Assembly: GCA_965364515.1 (NCBI GenBank)
Contig: CBDTXZ010000025.1
Span: forward strand, 1 to 25,320
Source: JAHEDH01 sp965364515
Lineage (GTDB): Bacteria; Actinomycetota; Acidimicrobiia; Spongiisociales; ZC4RG35
Length of the DNA stretch: 25,320 nt
Direction: 5' to 3'
Shown: positions 13,115 to 21,161 of the stretch, piece by piece
Position numbering within the stretch: the stretch's first letter is position 1
How the letters are laid out: each line of letters opens with the position of its first letter
Position numbers and translations under genes: made by a program
Notes under the pieces: generated by a model
What the model saw: only the letters and a program-made list of their open reading frames with translations
Database searches by the model: none
Told to the model about the DNA's origin: nothing

Positions 13115-14317
13115 ATGAGTGATCTCGCCGCTGCTGCCGCTGCACTCGGGATTCCCGAGGAGTTGGCTTCGCGCTCTGCAAGTGCCCGCGCCGCCGCCAA
13201 CGACACGTCTGCCGACGAAGTGCTGTCTGCTTGGGCCGGTGGAGGGTCGGTTGCAGCGGCCGCGCCGGCCACGTCCCCTGAACCAGCGAGCGCTCCCGAG
13301 CCGGAGGAACCGTCACAGCCGGAGCCGGAGCCGGAGCCCCAGGTTCCCGCAGCGCCCGCACCTCAGGCCCAGCCCGACATCGAACTCGCCCCCGTCGCCG
13401 TCATGGTCGATCTTCCAGACCCGGTGGAGGCAGCGCCGTTGAAGGACCGTGTTCGGTTCGCGGGGCGCGCCGGGGCAGGCATCGGCCTGGTGGCGGCTCT
13501 CCTCGTTGCTCTCTTCTCCAGTTCGTGGATGCTGCCGCGCAGCGGCGCTGCGGAAGTAGACGGCGGATTCGACACGGTCGTCGAGGTGATCTCCGGTTGG
13601 GTGATCGTCGGTTCTGCGCTGATGGGCATCGCCGTCGGTCTGGCCATTGCTGCGACGACACGCGTTCTTACGGGTCTCGCTTCTCCCGGGATGCGGCTGT
13701 CCAGCTCGGCGACCGTCTCCGGTCTGATCGGAGCCATCGCCGGAGGGATCTTCGGGGCTCTGATCGGAGCGATCATCGTCGGGACCGGCACCGCCAGTGA
13801 CCTGGATCCTGCGATCCAGGTCGTCCCGGTGTTCTCCTCTCTTCTGTGGCTCGCCGCGGGTTGGGCAGCCGGGGGATGGGCGACCGCATCTCTGGTTCAG
13901 GCCATCGGAGTGCCAGTCGGAGTCGATGATCTCGAGTCCGAGGAGTCGGGTGTCGTCCGGCGTCGCCTCGTGTCGGCCTTCGGCATTCCAGCCGCGGCCG
14001 CCCTGGCGCTCGGACTGATCGTGATCCCACTCGCGCTCATCTTCATCGAGTTCCCCTCGTTCGCTCCGCTGCTCGCAGCCATCGTCTCGGTCGGCATCCT
14101 CGGATTCGCCGGCCTCTCCGCCTCACGTCCCGGCATGCGCATCTCCACCGGAGAGTTCATCGCCGCTGCAGCGGGGGTCGGTGTCGTCCTCCTCATCCTC
14201 GTCTCGGTCCTGCTCGTTCAGGGCGCCGGACACGGCGAGGAGGAGCATTCCGAAGGGGGAACCGAAGAGGTCGGCGACGAGCCGGAGGCCGGGGCAATCG
14301 TGCTCCGCCTCACCTGA
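13115..14317 (+). CDS. Multi-pass membrane protein with N-terminal helical domain and Pro/Glu-rich linker
   Basis: This 400-aa protein is of unrecognised family. Residues 1-43 form an Ala-rich, probably two-helix module (ALGIPEELASRSASARA, then ADEVLSAWAGG). Residues 44-90 are a low-complexity Ala/Pro/Glu linker with PEPEPEP runs. About six or seven hydrophobic segments follow (near 118-138, 155-180, 200-223, 236-258, 288-312, 316-334 and 348-369). Between them is a charged cytoplasmic-type loop DDLESEESGVVRRR. The C-terminus is acidic (EEEHSEGG). Gly/Ala-rich membrane helices suggest tight packing, but no transport or catalytic motif is evident. The small N-terminal module on a flexible tether suggests docking to a partner; this is inference. 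It lies 17 bp upstream of the PAS-phosphatase gene and is probably co-transcribed with it. Confidence 0.8.
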   Translation: MSDLAAAAAALGIPEELASRSASARAAANDTSADEVLSAWAGGGSVAAAAPATSPEPASAPEPEEPSQPEPEPEPQVPAAPAPQAQPDIELAPVAVMVDLPDPVEAAPLKDRVRFAGRAGAGIGLVAALLVALFSSSWMLPRSGAAEVDGGFDTVVEVISGWVIVGSALMGIAVGLAIAATTRVLTGLASPGMRLSSSATVSGLIGAIAGGIFGALIGAIIVGTGTASDLDPAIQVVPVFSSLLWLAAGWAAGGWATASLVQAIGVPVGVDDLESEESGVVRRRLVSAFGIPAAAALALGLIVIPLALIFIEFPSFAPLLAAIVSVGILGFAGLSASRPGMRISTGEFIAAAAGVGVVLLILVSVLLVQGAGHGEEEHSEGGTEEVGDEPEAGAIVLRLT

Positions 14318-14334
14318 TCCGGACCGTTCACAAG

Positions 14335-15798
14335 GTGTCCGCTTCGTCGAGTCACCCAGAGCTCGATCCGGTGCTGGCGGCCGCCCTCCGCCAATCCACC
14401 CTCCCGTCCTGCATCACGGATGCCGAACTCGACCTCCCGGGTCCGATGATCATCTTCGTCAACGACGCCTACTGCGAACTGATGAACACCAGCCGCGAGG
14501 AAGTCATCGGCAGGACCCCGCGGATCATGCAGGGAGCACTCACGGAGCGGGCCGTGCTCGACCGTTTGAAGACGACCTTGAGTGCCGGGGAGACCTTCGA
14601 GGGAGAAACGGTCAACTACCGATCCGACGGCCGCCCATTCATCAACAAGTGGCGGATCGATCCGATCCGCGACGAGACAGGCACCGTGACCCACTTCGCC
14701 GCCGCTCAGCAGGACGTGACCGAACTGCGCACGTTCGAGGCGGCCAGTCGGGCGAGCCGCGTGATCGATCAGGCGAGTCGGTCGGCGCTTGCGGTGACCG
14801 ACGACCCGGGGGAGGCTCTCGGTCGTCTCGCCTCGGGCATCCTCGAGGCCGTACGACTCGTGCTGTTCGAGTACGGCAGCGCACGGGTCACGATCTGGCA
14901 TCCCTTCGGCGTCGACACCGTTGTCGGATCCGATCTCGAGCCCGTACGCGACATCGAGCTCGCAATCGAGACCACTTCAGTCGGAGGAAGGATCGAAATC
15001 GACGTGTCCGAGGCCGAGGCCGCACTCTTTGACGAGGTCGCACTCGGTGTCGTGGAGGTCCGGGCATCGGCTGCGATCACCATGACGGTTGCAGCCATCG
15101 TGGACCGGCAGATGGTCGGGGAGTTCGAGCGTCAGCTCGGAGGGCCACTCAGAGAGACCCTCGACGGGTATCGGATCTCGGTGAGACACGAGCCGAGCTT
15201 CGATTCCATGGAGATCTCCGGTGATTGGCTCGACGTGCTCGAAGGCGCGACTGGAACGACCTTCGTGATCGGTGATGTCGCCGGTCACGGCGTCGAGGCC
15301 GTGGTCGGGATGACGAGGCTTCGCTCGGCGGTCGAGATGGTCTTCTCCGGGCCCGGCTCGATGCGGGATGGCATCATCGAGCTCAATCGCTTCTGCTTCA
15401 ATCACGAGATCTTCTCGACGCTCTTGGTCGTCCGGCCCCATCACACGGGTTTCGAGATCGTCTCGGCGGGCCACCTGCCTCCGGTTCTCGTGAATGGACC
15501 CGAGGCAACCCTCGTCGACATCAGCCCCGGGCCCGCCCTCGGTTCGGTGCCGAGCGTCGATTATCCGATCACCACCGTCGAAGCCGGTCCCGGAACGGTG
15601 CTGGCGATGTTCACCGACGGGCTGGTCGAGAGCCGTGCCGTCTCGATCGACGTCGGGCTGGAGGAGATTCGCCGCCTCCTCGGCGCGGGCAGCCGGGACG
15701 TCGAACAGCTCGCAGACGAGGTGATGGGCATTCCCCGAGACCACTCCCTGCCCGATGACACCTCGCTCATGCTGATCGAAGTCAGCGGGCGTCGCTGA
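14335..15798 (+). CDS. PAS domain-containing SpoIIE-family PP2C phosphatase
   Basis: This 487-aa signalling protein probably dephosphorylates an anti-anti-sigma (STAS) partner. The N-terminal PAS domain (about 22-132) is of the LOV-like subtype, with GRTPRIMQG, NYRSDGRPF and HFAAAQQDVTE. The photoactive LOV cysteine position is Pro62. A linker with helix and weak GAF-like pattern spans about 135-275. The SpoIIE/PP2C domain (about 278-487) keeps the metal-binding aspartates: Asp297 and Asp300 (SGDWLD), Asp314 (GDVAGHG), Asp428 (FTDGLVES) and Asp474-Asp475 (PDDTS). It is therefore predicted active. GTG 14335 is the start of the open frame and gives the complete PAS domain. No sigma factor or anti-sigma gene is in the window. 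The 3' end overlaps the convergent 110-aa gene by 17 bp. Confidence 0.92.
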   Translation: MSASSSHPELDPVLAAALRQSTLPSCITDAELDLPGPMIIFVNDAYCELMNTSREEVIGRTPRIMQGALTERAVLDRLKTTLSAGETFEGETVNYRSDGRPFINKWRIDPIRDETGTVTHFAAAQQDVTELRTFEAASRASRVIDQASRSALAVTDDPGEALGRLASGILEAVRLVLFEYGSARVTIWHPFGVDTVVGSDLEPVRDIELAIETTSVGGRIEIDVSEAEAALFDEVALGVVEVRASAAITMTVAAIVDRQMVGEFERQLGGPLRETLDGYRISVRHEPSFDSMEISGDWLDVLEGATGTTFVIGDVAGHGVEAVVGMTRLRSAVEMVFSGPGSMRDGIIELNRFCFNHEIFSTLLVVRPHHTGFEIVSAGHLPPVLVNGPEATLVDISPGPALGSVPSVDYPITTVEAGPGTVLAMFTDGLVESRAVSIDVGLEEIRRLLGAGSRDVEQLADEVMGIPRDHSLPDDTSLMLIEVSGRR

Positions 15799-16114
15799 CC
15801 CTGGTCGCCGTCAGGACACCTTCTCGGTGTTCGTATTCGATGGTCACGGGCTCGCCGGTCCGGAGGTGTTCGCGGAGGTGTCCCAGTGGGAAGTCGAACA
15901 CACCGTCGGGTGCAGGGGCGAAGCTGGTCCGCTCGCCGTCCGAGAGCACGTCGAACGATCGGACCTCGGTCAGATCGCCGTCGACGGCCACCACGAGGCC
16001 GGTCAGCTGCCCGGATCCATCTCCGCCTGTGACTGCGACCACGATCAGTAGCGCTCCCACTGCGAGGAGCGCTCCGATCAGGAGCCGACGAGGGACCGCT
16101 CGAGCTCGTCCCAC
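15782..16114 (-). CDS. Small membrane-anchored protein of unknown function
   Basis: This 110-aa protein has a basic N-terminus (GRARAVPRR), one membrane helix (about 11-28) and a soluble domain of about 80 residues expected outside the membrane. The domain is beta-rich (LTGLVVAVDGDLTEVRSF, then PVTIEYEHREGVLTATRV) and may be an OB-like barrel, with DFPLGHLREHL in the middle. No cysteines are present. I do not recognise a named family. It follows the CtaG-type gene and overlaps its 3' end by 37 bp. ATG 16114 is kept because it supplies the basic segment before the membrane helix. A role in oxidase assembly is a guess from position only. Confidence 0.65.
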   Translation of the reverse strand: MGRARAVPRRLLIGALLAVGALLIVVAVTGGDGSGQLTGLVVAVDGDLTEVRSFDVLSDGERTSFAPAPDGVFDFPLGHLREHLRTGEPVTIEYEHREGVLTATRVSDAR

Positions 16115-16884
16115 TCGCGCTCCTCACCGATCCAGCGGAACCAGATCACCGCGATCAGACCGAGCAGGTAGAACGCCCCGGCAAGCTTCATGACGATGCC
16201 GGCGGTGGTCTGGTCCTGAACTGCGGTCAGGCCCCATGTGAGAGCGTTGTCGCCGTAGCTCGGATAGAGCTGAGTATCCGAGAAGGTGAGGAAGGAGGCG
16301 GGGACGGTCGGGACGATCGTGCAGAGGAACAGGTAGAGCATCTTCATGGGTGTCTGCATCGTTGGAATCGCCTCGGTCGGGCTGAACAGCGGCAGCCACA
16401 ACATCACGGCCGTGGTGAAGAAGGCGACATGGATGAAGAAGTGGCTCCACTCATTCGTGTTCTGCCAGGTGATCGCTTCCGGCCAGTGAACTGCCACGAT
16501 TGCGAAGTTGAACGCGAAGAAGCCTGCAACCGGATTGGCGAACGGCCGGATGACCTTGGCCACGCGTTCCCGGCCGAGCACGTAGTCGCCCATCCAGCTC
16601 GGGATCCCGACCAGCAACAACGGCGGCACCAGATATCCGAGGATCAGGTGTTCGACCATGTGGAACGTGAACAGCACTTCCTCGGCGATGTCGTGGATCG
16701 GCCAGCCTGCGGCGATGACGATCGTCGCCACGCCCGAGTACCAGGCGATGCGCTTACGCCGAGTCGCCGGCTCGGCTTCAGGTGCGACCAGCGGGCGAAT
16801 ACGCGATTCGAGCCACCACCAGCCGACCGCCAGAAGGGTGGCCAGAGCAAGGACGTCTGCGTGGAGGTGGAACTCTGGGATCAC
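16078..16884 (-). CDS. ctaG: CtaG-type cytochrome c oxidase assembly factor (caa3_CtaG family)
   Basis: This 268-aa integral membrane protein has about seven hydrophobic segments. Its conserved features are AGWPIHDIAEEVLFTFHMVEHL (about 59-80), PPLLLVGIPSW and VHWPEAITWQNTNEWSHFF-type text near 132-150. These match the caa3-type CtaG family needed for assembly of caa3 oxidases in Bacillus; it is unrelated to the Cox11-type CtaG of proteobacteria. Histidines in the first motifs could bind copper. The start is GTG at 16884, 3 nt after the ctaF stop, so it belongs to the ctaCDEF operon. Length is close to the family range (about 270-300 aa). Confidence 0.9.
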   Translation of the reverse strand: MIPEFHLHADVLALATLLAVGWWWLESRIRPLVAPEAEPATRRKRIAWYSGVATIVIAAGWPIHDIAEEVLFTFHMVEHLILGYLVPPLLLVGIPSWMGDYVLGRERVAKVIRPFANPVAGFFAFNFAIVAVHWPEAITWQNTNEWSHFFIHVAFFTTAVMLWLPLFSPTEAIPTMQTPMKMLYLFLCTIVPTVPASFLTFSDTQLYPSYGDNALTWGLTAVQDQTTAGIVMKLAGAFYLLGLIAVIWFRWIGEEREWDELERSLVGS

Positions 16885-16887
16885 ACG

Positions 16888-17205
16888 TCAGCCGAAGAGC
16901 GCAAAGGCGCCGAAGGCGAGGAGCATGATCCCGTAGAGCCCCATCGCGAGCACGAATCCGGCGCCGAAGAACTTCGACAGGAAGGAGTCTTCGAATCGGA
17001 GATGCATGAACCAGCCGACAACGGCGATGAATTTGATCGTCGAAAGGGCAATCAAGAGGGGGCCCTCCCAGCCGCGCAGCCCCACCGCCTCTTCGATGTA
17101 GAACAGCGCGACCTCGATCGCCGTCAGGACCGCGAGAAAGATGGCGATCCTGACATAGTCCCGAGTAGAGGGATGCTCGACGTGGTCTGAGGTCGTTTCG
17201 CTCAT
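16888..17205 (-). CDS. ctaF: Cytochrome c oxidase subunit IV
   Basis: This 105-aa small subunit of the oxidase has three hydrophobic segments (about 19-36, 45-65 and 78-103). The prokaryotic COX4 pattern is present: EHPSTRDYVRIAIFLAVLT, then a helix ending FIAVVGWFMHLRFED, which matches the family VxxFMHLKFE motif. The frame is open much further upstream, but the ATG at 17205 shares its A with the ctaE stop (TGATG) and homology begins there. The subunit is accessory and probably stabilises the CuB site or the complex. Identification rests on motif and operon position. Confidence 0.92.
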   Translation of the reverse strand: MSETTSDHVEHPSTRDYVRIAIFLAVLTAIEVALFYIEEAVGLRGWEGPLLIALSTIKFIAVVGWFMHLRFEDSFLSKFFGAGFVLAMGLYGIMLLAFGAFALFG

Positions 17206-17855
17206 CACGAGGCTCCGAGAAGGTAGACGAGTGTGAAGATCACGATCCAGATGATGTCGACGAAGTGCCAGTACAGCCCGACGAGTTCGAGGTTCATCCC
17301 GTGTTTCTCCGACAGTCCGCCCTGGCGTCGTGCGATCCCGAACAGGGACAGGAGCATGATGATCCCGATGGCGACGTGGGTGCCGTGGAAGCCCGTCAGC
17401 ATGTAGAAGGCAGAGGCTGCCGGGTTGCTGGTGAGTGTCATGTCGTACACGGTGATGAACTCGTAGAACTCGAAGACCTGGCCTCCGAGGAACACGGATC
17501 CGAGCAGGGCGGTCGCCATCAGCCACGTCTTGGTGCCGCTCTGATCGCCGGTGGAGAGCGCATGGTGGGCGAGGACCATCGTCAGCGAGCTCATGAGCAG
17601 CACGAAGCTCGAGATCGAGGTGAACGGGATGTCGTAGATGTCCCGTGGCACCGTCGTCGCGAAGTCCCTTCCCCCGTAGAGCAGGTAATTGGAGATGAAG
17701 GCTCCGAAGAACAGGAACTCGGAGCTCAGGAAGACCCACATCCCGAGCTTGCGGTTGTCGATGCCTGTCGACTCGTGGACGACGTGGTGATCGTCGGCGG
17801 CGGTGTCGTGACGTGGGGCGTCTTCGCCCTCTTCGATCTCGAACGTCTCGGCCAT
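17205..17855 (-). CDS. ctaE: Cytochrome c oxidase subunit III
   Basis: This 216-aa membrane subunit has five hydrophobic segments after a 33-residue acidic and His-rich N-terminus. The family features are NRKLGMWVFLSSEFLFFG (start of the first helix), the GGQVFEFYEF motif, FYMLTGFHGTHVAIG and a final LYWHFVDIIWIVIF. Five helices instead of seven is the usual form in caa3 oxidases, where the first two helices are attached to subunit I. Both ends share a base with neighbours (TGATG), consistent with stoichiometric translation in the operon. Confidence 0.96.
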   Translation of the reverse strand: MAETFEIEEGEDAPRHDTAADDHHVVHESTGIDNRKLGMWVFLSSEFLFFGAFISNYLLYGGRDFATTVPRDIYDIPFTSISSFVLLMSSLTMVLAHHALSTGDQSGTKTWLMATALLGSVFLGGQVFEFYEFITVYDMTLTSNPAASAFYMLTGFHGTHVAIGIIMLLSLFGIARRQGGLSEKHGMNLELVGLYWHFVDIIWIVIFTLVYLLGAS

Positions 17856-19897
17856 CAGTGCGCTCCAGCTCCGACGAGTTCGCCACCTTCACCGGCTTCG
17901 CCCTCATCGTCGTGGTCCTCGGGCTCTTCGAGCGGTTCGATGCCCCATCCGATCAGGGCGCTGATGGTGATCAGTGGGCCGATCACGAGGAGCGCTTTGC
18001 CGATCAAGCTGGTGTGATAGATGATCCCGTAGCCGATCAGTGGCAGCCCGATCGCCATCAGGAACGGGAAGTACGACGGAGCCGGCATGTGGATCGCAGT
18101 CTTGGGGTTGCGGCCTTCGTGGTCGAGGCGCTCGATCAAGTCGTCGGCGTCCTCCTTGCGAACCGGGCGGCCTTCGTCGTCCTCGGTGTACTTCTGGTGC
18201 CAGAAGTCGTCCAGGCTGTGAATGACCGGCGGCGTGGCGAAGTTGTAGGCCGGGGTGGGGTTGGGGATCGTCCATTCGATCGTGCGAGCATCCCAGGGGT
18301 CGAGCCCCGAAGGCTCTCCCTTGCGCTTGGAGTAGATCCAGTTGAACCAGAAGATCGCAACACCGGCGGCGATCGTGAACGCGCCGATGGTCACCGCCAG
18401 GTTCCAGGGACCGAGGCCGGTCTCAGGGGCGTAGCGCCAGGTGCGGCGGACCATTCCTTGGAGGCCGAGCCAGTGCATCGGGGCAAACGTCAGGTTGAAA
18501 CCGATGAACTGGACCCAGAAGTGGACCTTTCCGAGCTTTTCGTTCAGCATGCGGCCCGTGATCTTCGGGAACCAGTAGTAGATCCCGGAGAACAGCCCGA
18601 AGATCGCACCGCCGAAGAGGACGTAGTGGAAGTGGGCGACGATGTAGTAGGTGTCGGTCTGCTGCCAGTCGGACGGGACGATCGAGTGGGTGACGCCCGA
18701 GAGGCCGCCGATGACGAACATCGCCACGAAGCCGACGCTGAAGAGCATGGCGGTGTTGAATCTCAATCGTCCGCCCCACATCGTCCCCATCCAGTTGAAG
18801 ATCTTGATGCCGGTCGGAACTGCGATCGTCATCGTCGAGAGACCGAACGCCGCCTGGGCCACCGGGGTGATCCCCGAAGAGAACATGTGGTGGGCCCACA
18901 CGCCGAACCCGAGGAAGGCGATGGCGGCTCCGGCGAAGACGATGGCGGCGTAGCCGAACAGCGGCTTGCGGCTGTTCGTGGGCAGCACCTCCGAGACGAT
19001 GCCCATCGCCGGCAGGATCAGGATGTACACCTCGGGATGGCCGAACAGCCAGAACATGTGCTGCCAGAGAACCGGATCGCCGCCACCGGTGGCCTGGAAG
19101 AAGAGTGTGCCGAACGCTCGATCGAACGTCGCCATGAACAGAGCGACGGCGATGATCGGGAGGGAGAAGAGGAGCAGGAAAGCGACCACCATCGTCATCC
19201 AGACGAAGACCGGCATCCGGAGGAGTCGCATCCCCTCCGCCCGCATGTTGAAGATGGTGACGATGAAGTTGATGGACGAGATCAGCGATGCCACCCCAAG
19301 GATCTGGAGGCCGATGAGGGCGAAGTCGACGGCCGTGCCGGGCGAATACGCCGGGCCGGCATTCGGCTGATACAGGAACCAACCGCCGTCGGGGAGGCCG
19401 GCGAGCAGCGTGGCATCGGCCGGGTCGAGGTTCCCGGCGACGACGGCACCGGAGCCGTCTGCGATGCCGAGTGGCGCCACCGGGTCGCCGAAGAAGATCA
19501 CCGAGTAGAGGAAGAGCCCGCCGAAGATGAAGATCCACCATGAGAGGGCGTTCATCCTGGGGAAGGCCACGTCTCGAGCGCCGATCATCAGCGGCAGCAA
19601 GTAGTTGAAGAACGCCGCTGACACCGGCATCACGAACAGGAAGATCATCGTGACGCCGTGGGTGGTGAACATGGCGTTGTATTCGCCGGCATTCAGGAAC
19701 GAGCCGTTGGGACCGGCCAGCTGCAGGCGGAGCAGCAGCGCCTCGACGCCTCCGATGATGAAGAAGAAGAAGGCGGCGTAGCCGTACATGATCCCGATCT
19801 TCTTGTGATCGGTGGTGGTGATCCACGACCAGAAACCCTCGGTCGAGCGGGGACGGCGGAAGATCGTCGACGCCGGACGGGCTGCTGTCGTGGTCAT
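17855..19897 (-). CDS. ctaD: Cytochrome c oxidase subunit I (caa3-type, extended C-terminus)
   Basis: This 680-aa catalytic subunit contains heme a and the heme a3-CuB centre where O2 is reduced. Ligands are His80 (TTHGVTM; heme a), CuB ligands His287, His336 and His337, and His422 and His424 (VAHFHYVLF) for the two hemes. GHPEVY (286-291) supplies Tyr291 for the His-Tyr crosslink and Glu289. The D-channel aspartate is Asp109 (GARDVAFPRMN) and the K-channel lysine is Lys365 (TGIKIF). This set defines an A1-type oxidase. The C-terminal 120 residues add two membrane helices, as in other caa3 enzymes, and an acidic tail. A GAAGG ribosome-binding sequence lies about 9 nt before the ATG, and 31 nt separate it from ctaC. 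Confidence 0.97.
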   Translation of the reverse strand: MTTTAARPASTIFRRPRSTEGFWSWITTTDHKKIGIMYGYAAFFFFIIGGVEALLLRLQLAGPNGSFLNAGEYNAMFTTHGVTMIFLFVMPVSAAFFNYLLPLMIGARDVAFPRMNALSWWIFIFGGLFLYSVIFFGDPVAPLGIADGSGAVVAGNLDPADATLLAGLPDGGWFLYQPNAGPAYSPGTAVDFALIGLQILGVASLISSINFIVTIFNMRAEGMRLLRMPVFVWMTMVVAFLLLFSLPIIAVALFMATFDRAFGTLFFQATGGGDPVLWQHMFWLFGHPEVYILILPAMGIVSEVLPTNSRKPLFGYAAIVFAGAAIAFLGFGVWAHHMFSSGITPVAQAAFGLSTMTIAVPTGIKIFNWMGTMWGGRLRFNTAMLFSVGFVAMFVIGGLSGVTHSIVPSDWQQTDTYYIVAHFHYVLFGGAIFGLFSGIYYWFPKITGRMLNEKLGKVHFWVQFIGFNLTFAPMHWLGLQGMVRRTWRYAPETGLGPWNLAVTIGAFTIAAGVAIFWFNWIYSKRKGEPSGLDPWDARTIEWTIPNPTPAYNFATPPVIHSLDDFWHQKYTEDDEGRPVRKEDADDLIERLDHEGRNPKTAIHMPAPSYFPFLMAIGLPLIGYGIIYHTSLIGKALLVIGPLITISALIGWGIEPLEEPEDHDDEGEAGEGGELVGAGAH

Positions 19898-19928
19898 GCT
19901 GCTGCCTTCATTGATTGATTGCCTTCCA

Positions 19929-21011
19929 TCACTTGAGCGTTGCGAGCCATGCGGTCAGATTGTCGATGTCGTCCTGGGTGAGTCCGAGATCGGGCATGAA
20001 GGAGCCGGGTTTCACCTCTGGAGGGTTCTCCAGCCACTGCTCGAGCGCATCGTCGTAGCTCAGCCCCTCATAGGGGAGGTAGGCCCCTGCGAACACGTTG
20101 CGGCTGGCGAAGTGGGTGAGATTCGGGCCCCGGAAGAGGTCGTCGGAGCGGATGTTGGTGAACTCGGAGTCCTCGCCGTAGTCGACGGTGTGGCAGGTGG
20201 TACACAGGTTCTGATAGAGGAGCAGGCCTTCGTATTCGGGTGTCCCTTCGGCAGGAACGGTGGCCACCGTCTGCTGTTCGGAGACCCAGGCGTCCCAATC
20301 GGCATCGCTCAGGGCGAGCACCCTCGCCCGCATCAGCGAGTGCGACAGGCCACAGAACTCCGCGCAGTGTCCCCAGTACTCGCCGGGCTCATCGGCCTGC
20401 AGGCGAAGTGTGGTCTCCTGGCCGGGGATGAGGTAGCGCTTGCCGTTGAGTGCCGGGACCCAGAAGTTGTGGAGGACGTCGTCGGAGGTCATCACCGCAC
20501 AGACCTCCTGGTCGGCGGGCATGACCATGACGTTGGCCGTCTCGATCCCGAGACCGGGGTAGTCGTATTCGAACCACCACTGGTGGCCGATGATCTCGAC
20601 GGTCATGGCGTCGTCGCCGCACTCGGTGAGATCGAAGACCGTGCTCACGGTGGGGACGGCGATGGCGGCGAGAATCAGGGCGGGGATGACCGTCCAGGTG
20701 ATCTCCAGCTTGGTGTTGCCGTGGACCTGCTTGGGTTCCTTGCGTCCCGGTCGATCTCTGAACGCGATGATCGAGAAGAGGATGCCGCCCTGGACGATCA
20801 CGAAGATCGCAACCGCGATCCAGAAGACCGGCCAGAAGAGGTTGTTGATCTGCTCGGCGAACGGCCCCCGAGGCTCGACGGCGCTCAGCGGGGCGTCCTC
20901 GATCTCGATGAGCGAGCACGATGCCAGGAGAAGCGACGCTGCCACGGCCCCGATGACCCCATTCCAGCGTCCTGACCAGGGGAAACGTCTCATTCGAGGG
21001 GGCTTCGGCAT
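19929..21011 (-). CDS. ctaC: Cytochrome c oxidase subunit II fused to cytochrome c (CuA, caa3-type)
   Basis: This 360-aa lipoprotein subunit accepts electrons and passes them to heme a. The signal peptide ends in the lipobox LLASC with Cys32. Two membrane helices follow (about 56-83 and 104-124). The cupredoxin domain has GHQWWFEYDYP, and CuA ligands His181, Cys216, Glu218, Cys220, His224 and Met227 (GHCAEFCGLSHSLM). A cytochrome c domain (about 255-360) has CTTCH (270-274) with distal Met339 in SFMPDLG. The fusion marks a caa3 oxidase that carries its own cytochrome c. It heads the ctaCDEF-ctaG unit, and a -35/-10 pair with 17-nt spacing ends 7 nt before the ATG. Confidence 0.97.
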   Translation of the reverse strand: MPKPPRMRRFPWSGRWNGVIGAVAASLLLASCSLIEIEDAPLSAVEPRGPFAEQINNLFWPVFWIAVAIFVIVQGGILFSIIAFRDRPGRKEPKQVHGNTKLEITWTVIPALILAAIAVPTVSTVFDLTECGDDAMTVEIIGHQWWFEYDYPGLGIETANVMVMPADQEVCAVMTSDDVLHNFWVPALNGKRYLIPGQETTLRLQADEPGEYWGHCAEFCGLSHSLMRARVLALSDADWDAWVSEQQTVATVPAEGTPEYEGLLLYQNLCTTCHTVDYGEDSEFTNIRSDDLFRGPNLTHFASRNVFAGAYLPYEGLSYDDALEQWLENPPEVKPGSFMPDLGLTQDDIDNLTAWLATLK

Positions 21012-21018
21012 GGCCGCC

Positions 21019-21047
21019 AGTGTAGGAATTCGTCACGTCACTACCAA
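21019..21047 (-). promoter_or_regulatory. cta operon promoter (leaderless)
   Basis: On the - strand TTGGTA (21047-21042) and TACACT (21024-21019) are separated by exactly 17 nt. TACACT ends 7 nt before the ctaC ATG, so transcription should start at the ATG itself. This is the best promoter match in the window. Confidence 0.55.
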
Positions 21048-21060
21048 CACTGTCTTGGGA

Positions 21061-21113
21061 GTCGTCTCACGTCTCACATTTGACGTTTCACGTCCGGCGT
21101 TGCACGCCCTTCA
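21061..21113. repeat. Intergenic block with short degenerate repeats upstream of ctaC
   Basis: The 150-bp gap 21012-21161 holds the ctaC promoter and, at 21061-21092, a run of degenerate units. These read on the + strand as GTCGTCTCAC, GTCTCAC, GACGTTTCAC and end GTCC. A small hairpin on the - strand (GGCGT, loop GCA, ACGCC) follows at about 21097-21109. The hairpin has no U-tract. I see no gene in this gap. Origin or function of the repeats is unknown. Confidence 0.5.
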
Positions 21114-21161
21114 GCTCCGCGAGGAGCGCGCTCTTCCTCGAACCCGGGCTGTGGAACGGAG

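Noticed and set aside
17813..19543. A 576-aa frame on the + strand.
   Set aside because: It is antisense to ctaD and ctaE, rich in Asp, Arg, Glu and Gly as expected for the complement of GC-rich membrane-protein genes, and has no recognisable domain.
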